Part shown: positions 28,401 through 41,212 of the stretch, piece by piece
How positions within the stretch are numbered: the first letter of the stretch is position 1
Layout of the letters: each line of letters starts with the position of its first letter
Assembly (NCBI GenBank): GCA_020055645.1
Contig: CM034546.1
Location: forward strand, 123,153,875 to 123,217,874
Direction of reading: 5' to 3'
DNA length: 64,000 nt
Source: Tomocerus qinae
Lineage: Eukaryota > Arthropoda > Collembola > Entomobryomorpha > Tomoceridae
The notes under the pieces: generated by a model
Told to the model about the DNA's origin: nothing
The model's input: the letters and a program-made list of their open reading frames with translations, nothing else
Databases searched by the model: none
Made by a program: the position numbers and the translations under genes

Positions 28401-31022
28401 GCAAACATGTGTCTTCACTTTATCATAGTGTACCTGGTTACACTGAGGAGTAAGTAAACGCATTGTTGATTATTAGTTGATTCGAGACCTTCTCTTGGTA
28501 TACACACAATTAACCTTTAAAATGTTCTAAAAATATTTTCAAAGAATATTAATTACCATCCATCAATTTATTGTAATAATTTTCTAAGTAAAAATATTTA
28601 CTTGAATGGGTAAACAATGTGCTCGAACATAGAAGGATACCTTTCAAATAGAAACAAACATGCTAAATCTTAACTATCTTTTGTAGTATTAGCAGGCCAT
28701 TATGATGTTGCAAACATGTGTCTTCACTTTATCATAGTGTACCTGGTTACACTGAGGAGTAAGTAAACGCATTGTTGATTATTAGTTGATTCGAGACCTT
28801 CTCTTGGTATACACACAATTAACCTTTAAAATGTTCGAAAAATATTTTCAAAGAATATTAATTACCATCCATCAATTTATTGTAATAATTTTCTAAGTAA
28901 AAATTTTTACTTGAATGGGTAAACAATGTGCTCCAAAATAGCAGAATACCTTTCAAATAGAAACAAACATGCTAAATCTTAACTATCTTTTGTAGTATTA
29001 GCAGGCCATTATAATGTTGCAAACATGTGTCTTCACTTTATCATAGTGTACCTGGTTACACTGAGGAGTAAGTAAACGCATTGTTGATTGTTAGTTGATT
29101 GCAGACCTTCTCTTTATATATACACAATTAACCTTTAAAATGTTCTAAAAATATTTTCAAAGAATATTAATTACCATCCATCAATTTATTGTAATAATTT
29201 TCTAAGTAAAAATATTTACTTGAATGGGTAAACAATGTGCTCGAACATAACAGGATACCTTTCAAATAGAAACAAACATGCTAAATCTTAACTATCTTTT
29301 GTAGTATTAGCAGGCCATTATGATGTTGCAAACATGTGCCTTCACTGTATCATAGTGTACCTGGTTACACTGAGGAGTAAGTAAACGCATTGTTGATTAT
29401 TAGTTGATTCGAGACCTTCTCTTGGTATACACACAATTAACCTTTAAAATGTTCTAAAAATATTTTCAAAGAATATTAATTACCATCCATCAATTTATTG
29501 TAATAATTTTCTAAGTAAAAATTTTTACTTGAATGGGTAAACAATGTGCTCCAAAATAGCAGAATACCTTTCAAATAGAAACAAACATGCTAAATCTTAA
29601 CTATCTTTTGTAGTATTAGCAGGCCATTATAATGTTGCAAACATGTGTCTTCACTTTATCATAGTGTACCTGGTTACACTGAGGAGTAAGTAAACGCATT
29701 GTTGATTGTTAGTTGATTGCAGACCTTCTCTTTATATATACACAATTAACCTTTAAAATGTTCTAAAAATATTTTCAAAGAATATTAATTACCATCCATC
29801 AATTTATTGTAATAATTTTTTAAGTAAAAATATTTACTTGAATGGGTAAACAATGTGCTCGAACATAACAGGATACCTTTCAAATAGAAACAAACATGCT
29901 AAATCTTAACTATCTTTTGTAGTATTAGCAGGCCATTATGATGTTGCAAACATGTGCCTTCACTGTATCATAGTGTACCTGGTTACACTGAGGAGTAAGT
30001 AAACGCATTGTTGATTATTAGTTGATTCGAGACCTTCTCTTGGTATACACACAATTAACCTTTAAAATGTTCTAAAAATATTTTCAAAGAATATTAATTA
30101 CCATCCATCAATTTATTGTAATAATTTTCTTAGTTAAAATATTTACTTGAATGGGTAAACAATGTGCTCGAACATAGAAGGATACCTTTCAAATAGAAAC
30201 AAACATGCTAAATCTTAACTATCTTTTGTAGTATTAGCAGGCCATTATGATGTTGCAAACATGTGTCTTCACTTTATCATAGTGTACCTGGTTACACTGA
30301 GGAGTAAGTAAACGCATTGTTGATTATTAGTTGATTCGAGACCTTCTCTTGGTATACACACAATTAACCTTTAAAATGTTCGAAAAATATTTTCAAAGAA
30401 TATTAATTACCATCCATCAATTTATTGTAATAATTTTCTTAGTTAAAATATTTACTTGAATGGGTAAACAATGTGCTCGAACATAGAAGGATACCTTTCA
30501 AATAGAAACAAACATGCTAAATCTTAACTATCTTTTGTAGTATTAGCAGGCCATTATGATGTTGCAAACATGTGTCTTCACTTTATCATAGTGTACCTGG
30601 TTACACTGAGGAGTAAGTAAACGCATTGTTGATTATTAGTTGATTCGAGACCTTCTCTTGGTATACACACAATTAACCTTTAAAATGTTCGAAAAATATT
30701 TTCAAAGAATATTAATTACCATCCATCAATTTATTGTAATAATTTTCTAAGTAAAAATTTTTACTTGAATGGGTAAACAATGTGCTCGAACATAGAAGGA
30801 TACCTTTCAAATAGAAACAAACATGCTAAATCTTAACTATCTTTTGTAGTATTAGCAGGCCATTATGATGTTGCAAACATGTGTCTTCACTTTATCATAG
30901 TGTACCTGGTTACACTGAGGAGTAAGTAAACGCATTGTTGATTGTTAGTTGATTGCAGACCTTCTCTTTATATATACACAATTAACCTTTAAAATGTTCT
31001 AAAAATATTTTCAAAGAATATT

Positions 31023-32579
31023 GGGGCTTTCCAGCCATTAGTAGCTAAATTCAAATAGTTGATTTTTGATGTCTCGCCATTCCCAAAATAACAATCACTA
31101 AATGAAGAAGGGAGGAATTTTAGCCCATTTGCAAAAAATCTGGGCGTTCTAGGTTAAAAATTGATCGAGAAATCTGAATTTCGATTTCGCCCTAAAATTT
31201 CGAAAATTTTTTGAAAAACACTCTTCCAGTGATAGAAAACGGGAATAACTCACAAGTACCTTAGTGTTAGGTATTCACTAATAATTAGTGACTTTCAAAC
31301 ACCCGAAAATGTAAAATACCTAAAAGATATTGAATTTTTTTGAAAAATAATCGAAATTTTTTGAAACTTCATAATTTCTAAACGCACAGAGTGCCAAGAA
31401 AAATTCCAACTGTATATCCAAGACCACTATTTGGGAAATGAAATCTATTGGTTTTTGGTCTTGGCACTCTGTGCAGTAATCGGTAAATTGATTTCGAAAA
31501 AAGGGCAAATTTGGATGAAATAAGGGGCTATCCATTTACATTGTAGAACACTTTAAGGAGGGGTAGGAGCAACTGCATGTAATACCGCTTACAAATTCTA
31601 TAAAATCTATTTTCAATCCACTTCCAACCCGATAATATGAGCCTAAAAGCTCATATTATTGTCCACACTATATAAATAACTATATAACTATATAAATGTA
31701 ATTTATTTGACAAAACAACTTCTTTAAACATTTATACAAAACCTTTACTTTTGTGGCTTATGTCAACAACGTTTTTCCAATTGTGGCAACTTAAACAGAC
31801 ATATTTTATACGCAGTAGTAATGAAGAAAAACCTTATAAATTGATTATGCACCTAGCGCTTACCTAACGTGGGATTGAGAAATTAAAATTTTGAAATACA
31901 ATTACATAAATGACGATTAACTTACCTTGGATATAAATGGGGCTGGATTCAGGCAGCGGGATCTCGTTGCCTCAATTGCCCCTGTTGCCTCCGTTGCCCC
32001 TAGTTTACCCACTTAACCTATTACTTTATTATATTGTCCCCTTCACTATTTTTGCCTCTTTCTTGACCTAACCTAATAAAAAATAAACTGTTTTATTGTT
32101 AAAGCGTAACAAGCAATAAGCTTATTTTAAATTAGGTTTAGGTCAAAAAAGAGGCAGAAATAGTAACGGGAAGCAAGTGGCAACGATAATAGGTTAAGTG
32201 GCTGAACTAGGGGCAACTTGGGAGAGGGCAACGGAGGCAACGAGATCCCGCTGCCTAAATCTAGCCATAAATGGAACCCACTCCGGAAACGAAAACGCCA
32301 ATTTAAAAATAATATTTTTCAAAACCAAAAAGCACTAGAGTAAGCTGCGCCTAGCTTATGGAAGAAAGAGGCAGAGTGAACGTCATTAGTGTAATCTCCC
32401 TCTCAGCTGAAGTAGAGGGAAACAGGCCATGCACACAAGCAATCTAGTTTTTAAGGCGCATAGCATCATCAAAGCGCATATTAAAAAATCTGCTAGCTTG
32501 AGTTGCGTTTGTGTCAAGGAGCCCATAAACGAGCGGGCAAATCCTTGGCTCTGGCGATTAGAAACCAATGGAACTAACC
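31023..32579. mobile_element. 1.55 kb satellite insert, copy 5
   Basis: Same ends and flanks; starts 14391 bp after copy 4. It shares the 5-base insertion ACATATTTTATACGC with copy 4, and its downstream monomers share private variants with those after copy 4. Confidence 0.9.
31941..32266. mobile_element. Nested fold-back element, copy 5
   Basis: Same arms and ATAAATGG flanks as the other four copies. Confidence 0.85.
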
Positions 32580-35500
32580 TATTAATTACCATCCATCAAT
32601 TTATTGTAATAATTTTCTAAGTAAAAATATTTACTTGAATGGGTAAACAATGTGCTCGAACATAAAAGGATACCTTTCAAATAGAAACAAACATGCTAAA
32701 TCTTAACTATCTTTTGTAGTATTAGCAGGCCATTATGATGTTGCAAACATGTGTCTTCACTTTATCATAGTGTACCTGGTTACACTGAGGAGTAAGTAAA
32801 CGCATTGTTGATTATTAGTTGATTCGAGACCTTCTCTTGGTATACACACAATTAACCTTTAAAATGTTCGAAAAATATTTTCAAAGAATATTAATTACCA
32901 TCCATCAATTTATTGTAATAATTTTCTAAGTAAAAATATTTACTTGAATGGGTAAACAATGTGCTCCAAAATAGCAGAATACCTTTCAAATAGAAACAAA
33001 CATGCTAAATCTTAACTATCTTTTGTAGTATTAGCAGGCCATTATAATGTTGCAAACATGTGTCTTCACTTTATCATAGTGTACCTGGTTACACTGAGGA
33101 GTAAGTAAACGCATTGTTGATTGTTAGTTGATTGCAGACCTTCTCTTTATATATACACAATTAACCTTTAAAATGTTCTAAAAATATTTTCAAAGAATAT
33201 TAATTACCATCCATCAATTTATTGTAATAATTTTTTAAGTAAAAATATTTACTTGAATGGGTAAACAATGTGCTCGAACATAAAAGGATACCTTTCAAAT
33301 AGAAACAAACATGCTAAATCTTAACTATCTTTTGTAGTATTAGCAGGCCATTATGATGTTGCAAACATGTGCCTTCACTGTATCATAGTGTACCTGGTTA
33401 CACTGAAGAGTAAGTAAACGCATTGTTGATTATTAGTTGATTCGAGACCTTCTCTTGGTATACACACAATTAACCTTTAAAATGTTCTAAAAATATTTTC
33501 AAAGAATATTAATTACCATCCATCAATTTATTGTAATAATTTTCTTAGTTAAAATATTTACTTGAATGGGTAAACAATGTGCTCGAACATAGAAGGATAC
33601 CTTTCAAATAGAAACAAACATGCTAAATCTTAACTATCTTTTGTAGTATTAGCAGGCCATTATGATGTTGCAAACATGTGTCTTCACTTTATCATAGTGT
33701 ACCTGGTTACACTGAGGAGTAAGTAAACGCATTGTTGATTATTAGTTGATTCGAGACCTTCTGTTGGTATACACACAATTAACCTTTAAAATGTTCGAAA
33801 AATATTTTCAAAGAATATTAATTACCATCCATCAATTTATTGTAATAATTTTCTTAAATAAAATATTTACTTGAATGGGTAAACAATGTGCTCGAACATA
33901 GAAGGATACCTTTCAAATAGAAACAAACATGCTAAATCTTAACTATCTTTTGTAGTATTAGCAGGCCATTATGATGTTGCAAACATGTGTCTTCACTTTA
34001 TCATAGTGTACCTGGTTACACTGAGGAGTAAGTAAACGCATTGTTGATTATTAGTTGATTCGAGACCTTCTCTTGGTATACACACAATTAACCTTTAAAA
34101 TGTTCGAAAAATATTTTCAAAGAATATTAATTACCATCCATCAATTTATTGTAATAATTTTCTAAGTAAAAATTTTTACTAGAATATGTAAACAATGTGC
34201 TCCAAAATAGCAGAATACCTTTCAAATAGAAACAAACATGCTAAATCTTAACTATCTTTTGTAGTATTAGCAGGCCATTATAATGTTGCAAACATGTGTC
34301 TTCACTTTATCATAGTGTACCTGGTTACACTGAGGAGTAAGTAAACGCATTGTTGATTGTTAGTTGATTGCAGACCTTCTCTTTATATATACACAATTAA
34401 CCTTTAAAATGTTCTAAAAATATTTTCAAAGAATATTAATTACCATCCATCAATTTATTGTAATAATTTTCTAAGTAAAAATATTTACTTGAATGGGTAA
34501 ACAATGTGCTCGAACATAAAAGGATACCTTTCAAATAGAAACAAACATGCTAAATCTTAACTATCTTTTGTAGTATTAGCAGGCCATTATGATGTTGCAA
34601 ACATGTGTCTTCACTTTATCATAGTGTACCTGGTTACACTGAGGAGTAAGTAAACGCATTGTTGATTATTAGTTGATTCGAGACCTTCTCTTGGTATACA
34701 CACAATTAACCTTTAAAATGTTCGAAAAATATTTTCAAAGAATATTAATTACCATCCATCAATTTATTGTAATAATTTTCTTAGTTAAAAATATTTACTT
34801 GAATGGGTAAACAATGTGCTCCAAAATAGCAGAATACCTTTCAAATAGAAACAAACATGCTAAATCTTAACTATCTTTTGTAGTATTAGCAGGCCATTAT
34901 AATGTTGCAAACATGTGTCTTCACTTTATCATAGTGTAGCTGGTTACAGTGAGGAGTAAGTAAACGCATTGTTGATTGTTAGTTGATTGCAGACCTTCTC
35001 TTTATATATACACAATTAACCTTTAAAATGTTCTAAAAATATTTTCAAAGAATATTAATTACCATCCATCAATTTATTGTAATAATTTTCTTAGTTAAAA
35101 TATTTACTTGAATGGGTAAACAATGTGCTCGAACATAGAAGGATACCTTTCAAATAGAAACAAACATGCTAAATCTTAACTATCTTTTGTAGTATTAGCA
35201 GGCCATTATGATGTTGCAAACATGTGTCTTCACTTTATCATAGTGTACCTGGTTACACTGAGGAGTAAGTAAACGCATTGTTGATTGTTAGTTGATTGCA
35301 GACCTTCTCTTTATATATACATAATTAACCTTTAAAATGTTCTAAAAATATTTTCAAAGAATATTAATTACCATCCATCAGTTTATTGTAATAATTTTCT
35401 AAGTAAAAATTTTTACTTGAATGGGTAAACAATGTGCTCCAAAATAGCAGAATACCTTTCAAATAGAAACAAACATGCTAAATCTTAACTATCTTTTGTA

Positions 35501-37823
35501 GTATTAGCAGGCCATTATAATGTTGCAAACATATGTCTTCACTTTATCATAGTGTACCTGGTTACACTGAGGAGTAAGTAAACGCATTGTTGATTGTTAG
35601 TTGATTGCAGACCTTCTCTTTATATATACACAATTAACCTTTAAAATGTTCTAAAAATATTTTCAAAGAATATTAATTACCATCCATCAGTTTATTGTAA
35701 TAATTTTCTAAGTAAAAATATTTACTTGAATAGGTAAACAATGTGCTCGAACATAGAAGGATACCTTTCAAATAGAAACAAACATGCTAAATCTTAACTA
35801 TCTTTTGTAGTATTAGCAGGCCATTATGATGTTGCAAACATGTGTCTTCACTTTATCATAGTGTGCCTGGTTACACTGAGGAGTAAGTAAACGCATTGTT
35901 GATTATTAGTTGATTCGAGACCTTCTTTTGGTATACACACAATTAACCTTTAAAATGTTCGAAAAATATTTTCAAAGAATATTAATTACCATCCATCAAT
36001 TTATTGTAATAATTTTCTAAGTAAAAATATTTACTTGAATGGGTAAACAATGTGCTCGAACATAGAAGGATACCTTTCAAATAGAAACAAACATGCTAAA
36101 ACTTAACTATCTTTTGTAGTATTAGCAGGCCATTATAATGTTGCAAACATGTGTCTTCACTTTATCATAGTGTGCCTGGTTACAGTGAGGAGTAAGTAAA
36201 CGCATTGTTGATTGTTAGTTGATTGCAGACCTTCTCTTTATATATACACAATTAACCTTTAAAATGTTCTAAAAATATTTTCAAAGAATATTAATTACCA
36301 TCCATCAGTTTATTGTAATAATTTTCTAAGTAAAAATATTTACTTGAATGGGTAAACAATGTGCTCGAACATAGAAGGATACCTTTCAAATAGAAACAAA
36401 CATGCTAAATCTTAACTATCTTTTGTAGTATTAGCAGGCCATTATGATGTTGCAAACATGTGTCTTCACTTTATCATAGTGTACCTGGTTACACTGAGAA
36501 GTAAGTAAACGCATTGTTGATTATTAGATGATTCGAGACCTTCTTTTGGTATACACACAATTTACCTTTAAAATGTTCGAAAAATATTTTCAAAGAATAT
36601 TAATTACCATCCATCAATTTATTGTAATAATTTTCTAAGCAAAAATATTTACTTGAATGGGTAAACAATATGCTCCGAAATAGCAGAATACCTTTCAAAT
36701 AAAAACAAACATGCTAAATCTTAACTATCTTTTGTAGTATTAGCAGGCCATTATGATGTTGCAAACATGTGTCTTTACTTTATCATAGTGTACCTGGTTA
36801 CACTGAGAAGTAAGTAATTGCATTGTTGATTATTAGTTGATTCGAGACCTTCTTTTGGTATACACACAATTAACCTTTAAAATGTTCGAAAAATATTTTC
36901 AAAGAATATTAATTACCATCCATCAATTTATTGTAATAATTTTCTAAGTAAAAATTTTAACTTGAATGGGTAAACAATGTGCTCCTAAATAGCAGAATAC
37001 CTTTCAAATAGAAACAAACATGCTAAATCTTAACTATCTTTTTTAGTATTAGCAGGCCATTATGATGTTGCAAACATGTGTCTTTACTTTATCATAGTGT
37101 ACCTGGTTACACTGAGGAGTAAGTAAACGCATTGTTGATTATTAGTTGATTCGAGACCTTCTTTTGGTATACACACAATTAACCTTTAAAATGTTCGAAA
37201 AATAGTTTCAAAGAATATTAATTACCATCCATCAATTTATTGTAATAATTTTCTAAGTAAAAATTTTAACTTGAATGGGTAAACAATGTGCTCCTAAATA
37301 GCAGAATACCTTTCAAATAGAAACAAACATGCTAAATCTTAACTATCTTTTGTAGTATTAGCAGGCCATTATGATGTTGCAAACATGTGTCTTCACTTTA
37401 TTATAGTGTAGCTGGTTACAGTGAGGAGTAAGTAAACGCATTGTTGATTGTTAGTTGATTGCAGACCTTCTCTTTATATATACACAATTAACCTTTAAAA
37501 TGTTCTAAAAATATTTTCAAAGAATATTAATTACCATCCATCAATTTATTGTAATAATTTTTTAAGTAAAATTATTTACTTGAATGGGTAAACAATGTGC
37601 TCGAACATAACAGGATACCTTTCAAATAGAAACAAACATGCTAAATCTTAACTATCTTTTGTAGTATTAGCAGGCCATTATGATGTTGCAAACATGTGTC
37701 TTCACTTTATCATAGTGTACCTGGTTACACTGAGGAGTAAGTAAACGTATTGTTGATTATTAGTTGATTCGGGACCTTCTCTTGGCATACAAATAATTAA
37801 CCTTTAAAATGTTGTCGAAATAC

Positions 37824-38599
37824 TCATCCCCTGCCTACCGAGACTTATTTAGCAAATGTGGTTACTACTGCAGTAAGGATTTGAAACCAGTATATCGATG
37901 CAAAGGAAATCCTCCAAAAGAGTTAGAAACTGTGTATTGTTTTCCAGAAAAAATATCGAATCAAGGTTGGAGCTCCGATTCACATTCTATTGGATGGAGT
38001 CCTTGAGACTGGAAACCGCGTTTACGAATTATTGACTTAATCTGGATTGAGTTGGGTTAATCCTTAATTGGGTGTGTTATTAATTTATTGACTTATTTTA
38101 TTTATTATGGACAGCTTATGTGTAAGCATTGCATTTGTCTGAGAAAATTGTCATTTTGTTTCTGTGAGAAATGAACTGACTCCCTCCATCATAATTTGAT
38201 CTTGTATAGGTATAATACAAAGTTCAATGTCTGATTTAATAATTTTCGAAAGGATTACGTTCATTGTATAATCTTGATATACTAATTGTGCATATATGTA
38301 TCATTTCATATTCTCAGATTAGCTGCCAGAGGAAGCAGACATGACTTTGTCGTGGTCTGCGTATTTTTAAAATTTTCGGCTTGATTTTGGGTTTTCGTGA
38401 GTTTTGTTTGTTGAATAGTTTTTAAAAATATTTGATAAGCGGATACATGAGATATCTGAACTTTGAATATCATCAATATTAGTTTTGCAAACTTATTCGT
38501 CTATGGTAGTTTATAAGGCTTGGAGACGCCTGGATATGCTCTTTTCTAGTATAAGGATTAGATAGGGACAGCTGGATGTCAGCAGTCATGAATGAGAAT
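37824..38599. other. Unique sequence between satellite and retroelement
   Basis: This is the first non-satellite DNA. An open frame of 65 codons (37809-38006, +) begins in the last bases of the satellite; its cysteine-bearing product matches nothing I recognise and it may be chance or a decayed exon. The rest is AT-rich with no gene. A 5' LTR for the Gag-like ORF downstream was looked for here by eye and not found. Confidence 0.4.
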
Positions 38600-38631
38600 C
38601 AGTTAGTCATATCTGGAATCAGAATCTCCAC

Positions 38632-39756
38632 ATGATGGAAGATACCCACAATGCAAGATTATCTGGATCGCAGAAGATGCAGTACTTGAAAGGATTACAC
38701 GTGGGAGAACCAGCTTCATTGTTGAAGAATATACCAGTAACCGACTTGACTTACAACCAAGCCTGGGATACGTTGAAATCAAGATATGAAGTTAAACGTG
38801 ACATCATTAGGTCACAGTTTGACAGACTCTTCTCTCTGCCACACGTTGGGCAAGGCAATGCAGCCCGGATGAGAAGAATCTGCGATACAACCAATGAGTG
38901 CAATCGGGCACTTGATGTATTGAAACTTACCCCTGAGCAGAAGTGGGACTCAGTGGTCAATCAGTTAATGTGTCAAAAACTAGATCAAGCGTCAAGAGTG
39001 GATTGGGAAAAGAAACTGGCACCCGATGAAATCCCAACTATTCAGAAATTTACGGACTTAGTGCTTTCTCAAGCCAGAGCCACAGAAGCGGGAGGTGAGA
39101 AGCCGAAATCATCAAATAATTCAAAAGGCTCATCTAATGATAAAAAGGTGAATTATTGTGCCAATGAATATTCGGATCAAGAATCAACAGTAAGTAGTAA
39201 TCTGGTTGTTTCTCATATAATGTGTGATGTAAATCCTACACCAAGGAAATTCAAACAATCAACCAGAAAGCCCAAACAGGAAAAAATGAAGCGAAAAACT
39301 ACAACGAAATCGTCTTCAGACGCAGACTTCGAAGAAATCTGCGCCAAGAGAAAGGGAGCTGCCAGACTTTCGGCATTATGGGAAAGCTCGCGCAGTCATC
39401 CACCAGAAATAAAAGTGAAACCCAAGAAGAAAGACAATCAACTTCAGTGCAGTTTAGACGACACGGTCTACTCTCATGAAGAATGTGAAAAGAAAGAGTC
39501 TGCAAGTGCTACGAAAGTATGCCAGCTTGAAGACCAACTTGAGAAAATCAAGAAATATCTGGAGAAAAATGGACTTGCTCATCAGCAACTGATCGACAAG
39601 CAAAATCGTCTGGAGGAAGAAATGAGTCACCTCCAGAAGGAAAATGAAGAATTAAAATCGACTCTGATAAAAAAGGAGGGTGTTGGCGCAGATGGAAGTT
39701 GCTACGAACTCCAGAGGATCTGTCGTCCTGTCATCTGTCTCAACCGATCCCATTGA
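38632..39756 (+). CDS. BEL/Pao retrotransposon Gag-like protein (remnant)
   Basis: The 374-residue ORF opens with a stretch typical of the DUF1759 region of BEL/Pao Gag polyproteins: residues about 9-70 contain LSGSQKMQYLKG, GEPASLL, and YNQAWDTLKSRYEVKR. An in-frame stop lies at 38593 and about 13 further Gag-like codons could precede the first ATG, so the N-terminus looks truncated. Residues 150-280 are basic and Ser/Lys-rich; residues about 285-345 form a strong coiled coil (LEDQLEKIKKYLEK then LEEEMSHLQKENEELKS). No zinc knuckle, protease, reverse transcriptase or integrase follows. A second frame, offset by one base, is open from 39680 to 40192 and carries a charged stretch rich in RDE and PGRK steps, so a frameshift near 39700 may separate two parts of one protein. 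The element is probably dead, although the ORF is long for a relic. Confidence 0.65.
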   Translation: MMEDTHNARLSGSQKMQYLKGLHVGEPASLLKNIPVTDLTYNQAWDTLKSRYEVKRDIIRSQFDRLFSLPHVGQGNAARMRRICDTTNECNRALDVLKLTPEQKWDSVVNQLMCQKLDQASRVDWEKKLAPDEIPTIQKFTDLVLSQARATEAGGEKPKSSNNSKGSSNDKKVNYCANEYSDQESTVSSNLVVSHIMCDVNPTPRKFKQSTRKPKQEKMKRKTTTKSSSDADFEEICAKRKGAARLSALWESSRSHPPEIKVKPKKKDNQLQCSLDDTVYSHEECEKKESASATKVCQLEDQLEKIKKYLEKNGLAHQQLIDKQNRLEEEMSHLQKENEELKSTLIKKEGVGADGSCYELQRICRPVICLNRSH

Positions 39757-40192
39757 CTCAAGTCAAGACAACGAAGCGGTGAGGAAAGCCGCACGAGATG
39801 AATTATCTCAACACATCGAAGTGGAGAGGAAATCCACACGAGACATACCCGATTATGACAACCCACCTGGACAGAAACTTGAGTGGGATAAGCCCGATGA
39901 AGACAACGAACCTGGGAGGAAACCAGGACGAGACGACAGAGGAGCGACAGTTGGCACACGTTGGCCATGCCCAGCAGCATCGCCATTTCCTTCGTCGTCG
40001 TTAATATTATTTATGTTATTTCTTATTTTTGCCTTCATCAAATTTTCATTTCAAATCTGGCCTTCAGCAAATTATAAGCATTTAAGTTTTGAATCAATGG
40101 AATTTCTGTTTCTTGTATTGAAATTAATATTTCAACGGGAGGTGTTATGTTGGAAACGCATACGCTTCCAAGAATGTCTTTGTTTCATTTAG

Positions 40193-40764
40193 AATATTGT
40201 AGCGCTAGAGCGCATGTGTTTTGTTTTATTTGGTTTCACACCATTCAATTGAATTTATTATATTAAGGGCCCGGTTCCTCTGACAATCATGAAAAATGTT
40301 TCGAATTTCGAAAAACAAAGTTGGTTCCTAATGTTAGCCGAAACCCGCATCTTCAAACTGGTTCAAACTACCCTTGGTTCATGAAAATCATTGGGCATTT
40401 TACACGACATGATTTTCAATAACCAAATCAAATGAGGGAAGATAAGCTTTATATTTGCAGTTGAAAATACAAATCTAATGAAATGGCATTACAGTTCTTT
40501 TTTTATTGAGAAATTTTTTAGGCTATTCATGTTAAGATTTCTGACAGGTTTCAAAATTTGTATTTTGATTTCCATGGATACTCAGACTAGTTACAACATG
40601 ATGCCCTTTGACCTCCCATGGTCAACCCTTTCAGATAACCTTTTAAAAATAATTTCAATCATAAAAAAATAAGTACAATAAGTTCACAGTCGTAAGCAAA
40701 ATAAGTGAATGATATTTTGTCATATAATCAAGGAATCAAGGTTTCTACAGAAACTGTACCACTG
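40193..40764. other. Non-coding stretch after the Gag-like region
   Basis: A purine run ACGGGAGG at about 40136-40143 is followed by TGTTATGTTGGAAACGC, the layout of a polypurine tract and LTR start. No second LTR copy was found in the window, so an LTR is only a possibility. The remainder is AT-rich with no supported gene. Confidence 0.3.
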
Positions 40765-41181
40765 TGGTAGGAGGTTAGTCAGTGTGGGAGTTTGCAATTT
40801 ACAAATTCACTTTTTCCCCTCTGAAGGACAAATCCTATAATTTGTCCTCCACTGCTTGGACAGGATGAAGAACTGGCCAAGGTACGTAAAATTTTAGATT
40901 GCCAAGGTGGTATGGCATAAGGTAATTTCATGCTCGAAAAACTTGACTTTTTGGCAACCACATAAGATGCGACATTCCCCTTTGACCCCTGCAGTTACCT
41001 GGTTTCCGTTGCCATTGGTGACGGGGAACATGAAATAAGCTTATGTCGCGTCCCCTTCAATCTAAAATTTTACTTACCTTGGGACTGGCATTACTAACTA
41101 CCATGGTGATTACAGGCAGGGAAATATAGAGGGGAAAAAAGTGAATTTGTAAATACCAAACTCCCGACTAACCTCCTACCA
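40765..41181. mobile_element. 417-bp MITE with long inverted termini
   Basis: The left end TGGTAGGAGGTTAGTC and about 55 bp after it pair with the right end, which reads GACTAACCTCCTACCA. Inner blocks also pair (GTAAAATTTTAGATTG at about 40886 with CAATCTAAAATTTTAC at about 41058). No coding frame is supported. A target duplication was not identified with confidence. Confidence 0.75.
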
Positions 41182-41212
41182 TATAGAGGAATCTTGTCAA
41201 GAAATGACAACA

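Larger units (their letters stand above)
1..37823. repeat. 309-bp tandem satellite array with higher-order structure
   Basis: Head-to-tail monomers of about 309 bp fill the interval; for example the block GGCCATTAT recurs at 7792 and 8101, exactly 309 bp apart. After removing the five 1.55 kb inserts and the MITE at 116-483, about 96 monomers remain. At least two common subtypes alternate: one reads GATTATTAGTTGATTCGAGACC then TTGGTATACACAC, the other GATTGTTAGTTGATTGCAGACC then TTTATATATACAC. Monomers near 1-3400 and 35300-37800 are more diverged than those in the middle. The right edge falls inside a monomer, just after AAAATGTTGTCGAAATA; the left edge is outside the window. AT-rich content, monomer length and higher-order organisation fit a centromeric or pericentromeric satellite, but that role is inference. 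Confidence 0.97.

Noticed and set aside
1..37823. CRISPR-like regular repetition
   Set aside because: The repeats are contiguous 309-bp monomers without unique spacers and the genome is eukaryotic.
40136..40300. LTR after a polypurine tract
   Set aside because: ACGGGAGG followed by TGTTATG looks right, but no partner LTR is present, so it is not listed as a feature.
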